In this document: positions 1 through 4,580 of the stretch, piece after piece
Layout of the letters: each line of letters starts with the position of its first letter
How positions within the stretch are numbered: position 1 is the first letter of the stretch
Source of the DNA: JAABYT01 sp041581935
Lineage (GTDB): Bacteria > Pseudomonadota > Gammaproteobacteria > HK1
Direction: 5' to 3'
Assembly: GCA_041581935.1 (NCBI GenBank)
Contig: JBFICP010000225.1
Coordinates: 1-5,537 of the forward strand
Length of the DNA: 5,537 bases
Position numbers and translations under genes: made by a program
The notes under the pieces: generated by a model
What the model was told of the DNA's origin: nothing
Database searches by the model: none
What the model saw: the letters and a program-made list of their open reading frames with translations, nothing else

Positions 1-147
1 ACGAATCTCCGTTGCCGGCTCATTGGGCGGCGGCGCGTCGGTGAACTCGACGGTGCCGTCGGGCTGAATAACCTTGTAGACCTTCTCCTGAGCCTGCGTG
101 GCGCCGATGCAAACGGCGAGAGCGACAATCGGGACGAGCGGCTTCAT
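1..147 (-). CDS. DUF4124-domain exported protein, N-terminal part (3' end outside window)
   Basis: The first 49 codons of a gene that runs off the low-coordinate edge. The N-terminus (MKPLVPIVALAVCIGATQAQ) is a typical Sec signal peptide: one Lys, a hydrophobic stretch, then a plausible signal peptidase I site after Ala19. The mature start, EKVYKVIQPDGTVEFTDAPPP, fits the opening of DUF4124, where a Tyr-Lys-x3-x-DG-x-x-x-x-(S/T)D-x-PP pattern is usual. The protein should therefore be periplasmic or envelope-associated. Its biochemical role is unknown. It starts 107 bases past the glnA stop and beyond glnA's terminator, so it is probably transcribed separately or by readthrough. No convincing Shine-Dalgarno sequence precedes the ATG, but no other start would keep the signal peptide. 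In many gammaproteobacteria a DUF4124 gene sits between glnA and ntrBC, which agrees with this position. The family call is fairly safe; the function is open. Confidence 0.8.
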   Translation of the reverse strand, partial: MKPLVPIVALAVCIGATQAQEKVYKVIQPDGTVEFTDAPPPNEPATEIR

Positions 148-184
148 GGCCGAGAGAATAGCCAATGCCCTGCGCGCCAACAAC

Positions 185-208
185 AAAAAGCCCCCGGAAT
201 CGGGGGCT
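185..208 (-). terminator. Rho-independent terminator of glnA
   Basis: Read on the minus strand, an 8-bp GC-rich stem (AGCCCCCG, pairing 201-208 with 189-196) encloses a 4-base loop (197-200) and is followed directly by TTTTTGTTG. This is a textbook intrinsic terminator, 46 bases past the glnA stop. The flanking CAACA (181-185) and TGTTG (211-215) are also complementary and could extend the helix. On the plus strand the stem is not followed by a T-run, so it looks one-directional. Confidence 0.92.
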
Positions 209-254
209 TATGTTGAATACATGCGACGCCCCGTTGCCAGGGCGAACGGCGCAC

Positions 255-1664
255 TCAGAGGCTGTAATACATGTCGAACTCGACCGGGTGCGTGGTCATG
301 CGGAAGCGCGTCAGCTCCTCCATCTTGAGCTCGATGTAGGCATCGATGGTGTCGTTGCTGAACACGTCGCCCGCGAGCAGAAACTCGCGATCGTTGTCGA
401 GCGCGGCCAGCGCCTGATCGAGCGACGCGCACACGGTGGCGATGCCTTTCTCTTCCTCTGGCGGCAGATCGTAGAGATCCTTGTCGAGCGGCGCGCCGGG
501 ATCGATCTTGTTCAGTATCCCGTCGACCCCCGCCATCATCATTGCCGTGAACATGAAGTAGGGGTTGCCGTTGGAGTCGGGAAAGCGCACTTCCAATCGG
601 CGCCCCTTGGGGTTCGGGACGTGGGGGATGCGCACCGAAGCCGAGCGGTTTTTCGCCGAGTAAGCGAGCAGCACCGGCGCCTCGAAACCCGGCACCAGGC
701 GCTTGTAGCTGTTGGTGCCGGAATTGGTGAAGGCGTTGAGCGCCCGCGCGTGCTTGAAGATGCCGCCGATGTAGTGCAGCGCCGCCTCGGAAAGCCCGGC
801 GTACTTCTCGCCCGCGAACACGTTCTCGCCACCCTTGGCGAGCGACTGGTGCACGTGCATGCCGTTGCCGTTGTCACCCACCAGCGGCTTCGGCATGAAG
901 GTGGCGGTCTTGCCGTAGGCGTGGGCGACGTTGTGCACGCAGTACTTGAGGATCTGCAGCTCGTCGGCCTTGCGCACCAGCGTGCTGTGGGCGGTGCCGA
1001 TTTCGGCCTGGCCGGCGGTCGCCACCTCGTGGTGGTGCACCTCGAGGGTCAGCCCCATCTCCTCCATGGCGAGGCACATGGCGGAGCGCACATCGTGCAG
1101 CGCGTCCACCGGCGGCACTGGGAAGTAGCCGCCCTTGGGACCGGGCCGGTGACCCATGTTGCCGTCCTCGTAGACGCGCTCGGAGTTCCAGTTGGCTTCC
1201 TCGGAATCGATGCGGTACATGGCGCCTTGGGGAGTCGCCGACCAGCGCACATCGTCGAAGATGAAGAACTCGGGCTCGGGTCCGAAATACGCCGTGTCGG
1301 CGACACCGGTCGAGCGCAGGTACGCCTCGGCGCGCTTGGCTAGCGAGCGCGGATCGCGCTCGTAGCCCTGCATGGTGCTCGGCTCGACCACGTCGCAGCG
1401 CAGATTGAGCGTCGTCTCGTCGGTGAATGGGTCGAGCACGGCGCTGTCCGCGTCGGGCATGAGAATCATGTCCGACTCCTGTATGCCCTTCCATCCGGCG
1501 ATCGACGAGCCGTCGAACATCTTGCCGTCCTCGAAGAAGTCGGCGTTGAGCACCGAGGCCGGCAGGGACATGTGCATCTCCTTGCCGCGGGTGTCGGTGA
1601 AGCGCAGATCGACGAACTTCACCGCTTTTTCCTCAATCGTTTTCAGCACGTCATCTGCGGACAT
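255..1664 (-). CDS. glnA: Type I glutamine synthetase (GSI-beta, adenylylatable)
   Basis: Makes glutamine from glutamate, ammonia and ATP in the cytoplasm, as a dodecamer; it is the central ammonia-assimilating enzyme. With the start at 1664 the protein is 469 residues, the usual GlnA length. An in-frame ATG 21 bases upstream (1685) is rejected because a strong GGGAGGAA lies 6 bases before the 1664 ATG. All expected residues are visible (numbers count the initiator Met, one more than mature E. coli): the DGSSIAGW loop at 51-58, Glu130 and Glu132 in FGPEPEFF, Glu213 and Glu221, His270 in NGMHVHQS, Glu328 of the flap, Arg340, Arg345, Glu358 and Arg360. Tyr398 in LYDLPPEE matches adenylylation Tyr397, so GlnE/GlnB-type control of activity is expected. 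Transcription is probably from the sigma-54/NtrC region upstream. It ends in its own terminator and seems monocistronic. Confidence 0.98.
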   Translation of the reverse strand: MSADDVLKTIEEKAVKFVDLRFTDTRGKEMHMSLPASVLNADFFEDGKMFDGSSIAGWKGIQESDMILMPDADSAVLDPFTDETTLNLRCDVVEPSTMQGYERDPRSLAKRAEAYLRSTGVADTAYFGPEPEFFIFDDVRWSATPQGAMYRIDSEEANWNSERVYEDGNMGHRPGPKGGYFPVPPVDALHDVRSAMCLAMEEMGLTLEVHHHEVATAGQAEIGTAHSTLVRKADELQILKYCVHNVAHAYGKTATFMPKPLVGDNGNGMHVHQSLAKGGENVFAGEKYAGLSEAALHYIGGIFKHARALNAFTNSGTNSYKRLVPGFEAPVLLAYSAKNRSASVRIPHVPNPKGRRLEVRFPDSNGNPYFMFTAMMMAGVDGILNKIDPGAPLDKDLYDLPPEEEKGIATVCASLDQALAALDNDREFLLAGDVFSNDTIDAYIELKMEELTRFRMTTHPVEFDMYYSL

Positions 1665-1670
1665 AGCTGG

Positions 1671-1678
1671 TTCCTCCC
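1671..1678 (-). promoter_or_regulatory. Ribosome binding site deciding the glnA start
   Basis: The minus strand reads GGGAGGAA, 6 bases before the ATG at 1664. The alternative ATG at 1685 overlaps the upstream side of this element and has no comparable site of its own, so the shorter 469-residue GlnA is the likely product. Confidence 0.85.
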
Positions 1679-1714
1679 AGGTCATTAATACGGGCCAATC
1701 AATGGATTCTGTTT

Positions 1715-1731
1715 AGCAGGAAGCGTGCCAG
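1715..1731 (-). promoter_or_regulatory. Sigma-54 (-24/-12) promoter of glnA
   Basis: The minus strand reads CTGGCACGCTTCCTGCT, against the sigma-54 consensus YTGGCACG-N4-TTGCW. The only departure is C for the first T of the -12 element. The invariant GG (1729-1728) and GC (1717-1716) are exactly 10 bases apart. This places the transcript start near 1704 and gives a leader of about 40 nt ending in a strong ribosome binding site. The paired NtrC-like sites about 200 bases upstream support the call. Confidence 0.9.
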
Positions 1732-1916
1732 AGGCCGCTGGCCGTCACCCGTCCGACGGGCGCGGCCCCCGGGCCCTGCACCGGTCCGGGCGAGATGCGA
1801 GCATAATCAGGTGCTTGGCCGGACCACCGGGCACCCGCCAGGGTACCGGGGCGCCGGTGTCGCCGACGCGCCGCCGGGCGCGCGACGGACACGGGCGCTT
1901 CGCTGAACAGACGAAC
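1732..1916. other. GC-rich spacer between the glnA promoter and its NtrC sites
   Basis: I see no supported gene here. Apart from the IHF-like site, the spacer holds two short GC-rich inverted repeats: CCCGTC/GACGGG at 1748-1760 with a single loop base, and CGCGCC/GGCGCG at 1867-1882 with a 4-base loop. Neither is followed by a T-run on either strand, so neither is a normal intrinsic terminator. They could still aid Rho-dependent ending of the CDF transcript, or simply reflect base composition. Confidence 0.5.
1805..1817 (+). promoter_or_regulatory. Candidate IHF binding site
   Basis: AATCAGGTGCTTG matches every fixed position of the IHF consensus WATCAR-N4-TTR. It lies about 107 bases before the predicted glnA transcript start, between the sigma-54 promoter and the NtrC sites, which is where IHF usually bends DNA to bring the activator to the polymerase. 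Against it, the flanks are GC-rich apart from the short GCATA just before the site, and real IHF sites often have an A/T-rich flank. A 13-base degenerate motif can also occur by chance. Confidence 0.5.
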
Positions 1917-1931
1917 GCACCATAATGGTGC
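1917..1931. promoter_or_regulatory. NtrC-type enhancer site 1 (strong)
   Basis: GCACCATAATGGTGC is a perfect match to the core of the NtrC consensus (GCACCA-WWW-TGGTGC), a dyad of two 6-base half-sites around TAA. The outer base A1932 also fits and C1916 does not. Its centre is about 220 bases upstream of the predicted sigma-54 transcript start of glnA, a normal distance for an enhancer. It lies in non-coding DNA, past the stop of the CDF gene. Confidence 0.87.
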
Positions 1932-1946
1932 ATATTCTGTCGATAC

Positions 1947-1961
1947 GCACCAATCGGGGGC
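1947..1961. promoter_or_regulatory. NtrC-type enhancer site 2 (one good half-site)
   Basis: GCACCA-ATC-GGGGGC has one perfect NtrC half-site and a second half matching 4 of 6 bases. It begins exactly 30 bases from the start of site 1, close to three helical turns, so both dimers would sit on the same DNA face. The paired strong sites of the E. coli glnA enhancer are spaced in a similar way. Its weaker half suggests cooperative filling from site 1. It ends 2 bases before the stop codon of the CDF gene. Confidence 0.7.
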
Positions 1962-1963
1962 GC

Positions 1964-3124
1964 TTAAGAATAGAGCACACGGACCCCGGCAATATCCGGG
2001 TCGTCCACCGTGGCCTCGCCGAATGCCGCGGACAGGGCGGCCGCCTGCTCGGGGTCCGCAGCGAGCGCCAGCGGCAGCTCCACCTCGACGTAAATGCGAC
2101 CGTCGAGATAGTGCAGATCGATACGCCGGATCTGGCGCGCCGCCGGCAGGTGCTGCCAGCGCGCCTCCAGTCGGGCGAGCACCTTGTCGCGCAGACCCAG
2201 GTGCTTGCCGGGAGCGGCATGCTCGTCGTCCTCCGGGTCGATGTGCACGGTGACATCGGTGATGTTGTCGAAACGCCGAATGAGCAAGGCGCGCACCGTC
2301 TCGCTGATCTGATGGCCTTCGGATACGCTGACTCGGGGATCGCGCAGTATGATATGCACGTCGGCCAGCACCTGGCCTGCCATTTGCCGGGTACGCAGCA
2401 GGTGCAGGCTCTCGACACCGTCCACCGACTGAATGGCGTCCCGGATGGCCTCGAGCTGCTCGCCTTCGACGCCGGTATCAATGAGCTCGCTGACGCTGCT
2501 CTTGGCGACGTCGAATCCGATCTTGCCGATCATCAGCGCCACCACCACCGCGGCGACGGCGTCCAGGTAGGTGAGTCCCATCAGGGCGCCGGCCACGCCG
2601 ACGATGACTACCAACGAGGAGATCGCGTCGCTGCGCGAGTGCCATGCGTTGGCCTTCAGCATCTCCGAGCCGAGACGTCGCGCGTAGACCATCGTGTAGT
2701 GGTAAATCGCCTCCTTGCTCACGACCGATACGCCCGCGACGGCAATCGCCCAGGCGGCCGGCACCTTGAGCGCCTCGGGGTTCAGCAACGACGTAACGCC
2801 GTCGTAGACGATGCCGAGCGCGATGAGGATCAGCGCCACACCGAGCCCGACGGTCGTCGCCGTCTCGATTCGCGCGTGGCCGTAAGGGTGATCTTCGTCG
2901 GCTTCGGCGTGGGCGTGCTTGGCGGCGAACAGCACCATCATGTCCGTGGCCAGATCGGAGAGCGAGTGCACGCCGTCGGCGATGAGCGCGTGGGATTGGC
3001 TGAGCCAACCGCCGACGATCTTGATGATGCCGAGCATGAGGTCGAGTGCCGAGCCCACCAGCGTCACGCGGCGCACCTGCCGGTAACGCTCGCCGAGCGG
3101 CGTCACGTCGGCGACTTCATTCAT
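1964..3124 (-). CDS. Cation diffusion facilitator (CDF) metal exporter with extended C-terminus
   Basis: An inner-membrane, proton-driven exporter of divalent metals; 386 residues, longer than the roughly 300 of E. coli FieF/YiiP. About six membrane segments are seen (near residues 20-40, 45-67, 88-110, 121-140, 165-184, 186-205). The transport site pairs HSLSD (His53, Asp57) in segment 2 with HSRSD (His162, Asp166) in segment 5; FieF has Asp instead of His in segment 2. The loop DEDHPYGH (Asp76, His79, His83) matches YiiP site B. The cytoplasmic domain (about 215-297) keeps His241, His257, His271, His294 and Asp296, matching YiiP's dimer zinc-site region. Residues 300-386 are extra and look like a second such domain. 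The ATG overlaps the TusA-like gene by 8 bases and has GGAG 7 bases before it, so translation is probably coupled. The His-His site favours zinc, but iron, manganese or cobalt cannot be excluded. Confidence 0.93.
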   Translation of the reverse strand: MNEVADVTPLGERYRQVRRVTLVGSALDLMLGIIKIVGGWLSQSHALIADGVHSLSDLATDMMVLFAAKHAHAEADEDHPYGHARIETATTVGLGVALILIALGIVYDGVTSLLNPEALKVPAAWAIAVAGVSVVSKEAIYHYTMVYARRLGSEMLKANAWHSRSDAISSLVVIVGVAGALMGLTYLDAVAAVVVALMIGKIGFDVAKSSVSELIDTGVEGEQLEAIRDAIQSVDGVESLHLLRTRQMAGQVLADVHIILRDPRVSVSEGHQISETVRALLIRRFDNITDVTVHIDPEDDEHAAPGKHLGLRDKVLARLEARWQHLPAARQIRRIDLHYLDGRIYVEVELPLALAADPEQAAALSAAFGEATVDDPDIAGVRVLYS

Positions 3125-3374
3125 CGTTGCGCTCCGCGGACATGTCCTCGCCGACCTCCAGCGTCAGCACGATGGCGCCATCCTCCTCGGTCATGTCCAG
3201 CACCCGGTGACCATTGATTCGGCACCAGGCGGGGATGTCGCTGCGGGTCCCGGGATCGGTGCAATGCACTTCCAGGATGTCGCCGGGCGCGAGATCGGCG
3301 AACTTCTGCTGCACCCGGATTACCGGCATCGGGCAGAGCAGCCGGCGCGCGTCAAGCGTGTACCTGGCTCCCAT
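3117..3374 (-). CDS. TusA/SirA-family sulfur carrier protein
   Basis: A small cytoplasmic protein of 85 residues, the usual TusA size. The hallmark LLCPMPVI places the persulfide-carrying Cys at residue 14 in a CPxP motif at the start of the first helix. Further TusA-like stretches are YTLDARRLLCP (5-15), LAPGDILEVHCTDPGTRSDI (28-47) and the following PAWCRINGH, close to the DDPATTRDIPGFC region of E. coli TusA. The family takes sulfur from a cysteine desulfurase or rhodanese and passes it on for tRNA thiolation, molybdenum cofactor or sulfur oxidation pathways. The start is fixed by in-frame TAG TAG just upstream (two and three codons before the ATG); the next Met is inside the CPMP motif. 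No strong Shine-Dalgarno is visible. It sits 47 bases after a PP-loop sulfurtransferase gene, its likely partner, and overlaps the CDF gene by 8 bases. Family certain; exact partner inferred. Confidence 0.92.
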   Translation of the reverse strand: MGARYTLDARRLLCPMPVIRVQQKFADLAPGDILEVHCTDPGTRSDIPAWCRINGHRVLDMTEEDGAIVLTLEVGEDMSAERNDE

Positions 3375-3421
3375 CCACTACTACCCACTGGAGGCCGCCA
3401 GCATTGCGGGGCCCGTGATGA

Positions 3422-4513
3422 TCAGATGTGCCACTCCTCGGGAATATCACTGGCGGGGTAGGGCAAAACACGCATGATGCGCGGCGCGCCGCCGCGAGGC
3501 GTCACCTGCACCTCGACAACATCCGCCTCGCGACCCTGGCTGTAGCGCGCCGTCACCCGCGCGGCGAGCTCGAGGTCGTCGTCGTTCACGTCTCCGTCGA
3601 CAAGCGTCAGAGGACCGCCGTGACTGACGGTTTGAAGATGGGTGAACTCGTGCCGGTAACCTGCCAGGTACTGATTCTCACCGTCCTCCCGGGCGATGAT
3701 GAGTTTAAAGTGCGGGCGCAGGCGCAAGTGGCGACCGACTTTGAGCAGCATGATGTCGTCGAGCTCGTAGTCCCTCGAGCCCCGGCTCTGCCACAGATCT
3801 TTGAGCTTTACCGTGTACTGACGATTGGTGAGAAAGCAGCAGCCGCCGGCCGGCTGCGCGTAGTCACTGAAACCGAAACGCTTGGCAAGTGCCATCTGCG
3901 GCTTGCGGGAGCGGCCGTGAAAATCGTAGAGCCCATCGCGCGCTACCCAGCCTTCGCGCTCGGGCAGCGTCTCTGGAAGACGCCTGGCGCACAGAGGTCG
4001 CAGCAATCGATCGTGTGCGCCGGACTCACGGGCCACCACCGGCATGGTGTCCTTGCGCTGCGATTTTGGCCGCTGCCCGACGACCTCACCGGTGATCACG
4101 AAATCGAATCCGCGTTCCTGCATCCACTCGAACGCCTTGCCGACCATGAACGTCTTGCAGTCGAGGCACGGGTTGAGGTTGGCGCCGTATCCATGGCGCG
4201 GATTGATCACGATGCGCTTGTATTCTTCGACCACGTCGACGAAGTGCAGTCGGATGCCGAGCTGCTCGGCCACCCACAGGGCGTTGTTGCGCTTTGGCCG
4301 CGCGCGATCCTTGTTGCGGATGGCATGCGTATGCCCCTCGACACAGAAGCCGGTGAAGAAGTTGAGGCCTTCGACGTGAATGCCCTGCTCGATGATGACT
4401 CGCGCGGCGAGCATGGAGTCGAGACCGCCGGAGATGAGCGCCACGGCTTTTCGCCGCGGGGCGCTGGCGCGCGTCGGCACACGGGTGGCGGTGCTGGTAG
4501 CCGGGGTCAACAT
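3422..4513 (-). CDS. PP-loop ATPase, MnmA/ThiI-like predicted RNA sulfurtransferase
   Basis: A predicted cytoplasmic enzyme of 363 residues that would activate an RNA base by adenylation and insert sulfur. The PP-loop SGGLDS is at 28-33, followed by LNFFTGFC. Other conserved-looking blocks are NPCLDCKTF (114-122), TGEVVGQRPKSQ (141-152), GRSRKPQMALAKRFG (200-214) and PAGGCCFLT (221-229). Cys119 lines up with the catalytic Cys of MnmA (NPDxxC), and Cys225 or Cys226 with its second Cys; Cys116 and Cys119 form a CxxC. There is no THUMP domain, so it is not classical ThiI, and the C-terminal half differs from MnmA. Residues about 249-285 (ELDDIMLLKVGRHLRL, then LAGYRHEF) resemble the NFACT-R RNA-binding domain. 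A TusA gene follows, pointing to sulfur relay. The ATG at 4513 has a weak ribosome site; GTG at residue 12 is an alternative. The target RNA is unknown. Similar proteins are often annotated as 2-thiouridylate methyltransferases, probably wrongly. Confidence 0.85.
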   Translation of the reverse strand: MLTPATSTATRVPTRASAPRRKAVALISGGLDSMLAARVIIEQGIHVEGLNFFTGFCVEGHTHAIRNKDRARPKRNNALWVAEQLGIRLHFVDVVEEYKRIVINPRHGYGANLNPCLDCKTFMVGKAFEWMQERGFDFVITGEVVGQRPKSQRKDTMPVVARESGAHDRLLRPLCARRLPETLPEREGWVARDGLYDFHGRSRKPQMALAKRFGFSDYAQPAGGCCFLTNRQYTVKLKDLWQSRGSRDYELDDIMLLKVGRHLRLRPHFKLIIAREDGENQYLAGYRHEFTHLQTVSHGGPLTLVDGDVNDDDLELAARVTARYSQGREADVVEVQVTPRGGAPRIMRVLPYPASDIPEEWHI

Positions 4514-4580
4514 GGCGATCGAGTCATCCGGAAATTACTCAAGCCTTTGCGAACATTCTACATCCTGGGCCGCCGACACT
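4514..4580 (-). promoter_or_regulatory. lysA to PP-loop gene spacer with weak promoter candidate
   Basis: The 67-base gap has no terminator-like hairpin. On the minus strand TAGAAT (4560-4555) matches 5 of 6 bases of a sigma-70 -10 element, but the best -35 at 18 bases (CTGAAG) matches only 3 of 6. An internal promoter is possible; readthrough from lysA is equally likely. Confidence 0.25.

Noticed and set aside
152..180. Possible sigma-70 promoter for the DUF4124 gene (TTGTTG, 17 bases, TATTCT on the minus strand)
   Set aside because: Only 3/6 and 4/6 matches, and the transcript would start within a few bases of the ATG with hardly any leader; too weak to list.
165..1343. Long plus-strand open frame of 392 codons opposite glnA
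   Set aside because: It is antisense to a gene with complete glutamine synthetase motifs, has an unnatural residue make-up (rich in His, Val, Arg, Gly), and shows no recognisable domain. GC-rich codon bias opens such frames.
1665..1685. GlnA start at the upstream ATG (1685), adding 7 residues
   Set aside because: That ATG precedes the strong GGGAGGAA and would place the ribosome site inside the coding region. The shorter form gives the normal 469 residues and the expected residue numbering.
1867..1882. GC-rich hairpin as an intrinsic terminator for the CDF gene
   Set aside because: The 6-bp stem is not followed by a T-run on the minus strand; likely a by-product of GC-rich sequence.
1926..1952. 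Sigma-70 promoter overlapping the NtrC sites, as at E. coli glnAp1
   Set aside because: TCGACA on the minus strand is a good -35, but no -10-like hexamer occurs 16-18 bases downstream.
1925..3217. Plus-strand open frame of 430 codons opposite the CDF gene
   Set aside because: Antisense shadow of a clear transporter gene; its start lies inside the strong NtrC dyad and no domain is visible.
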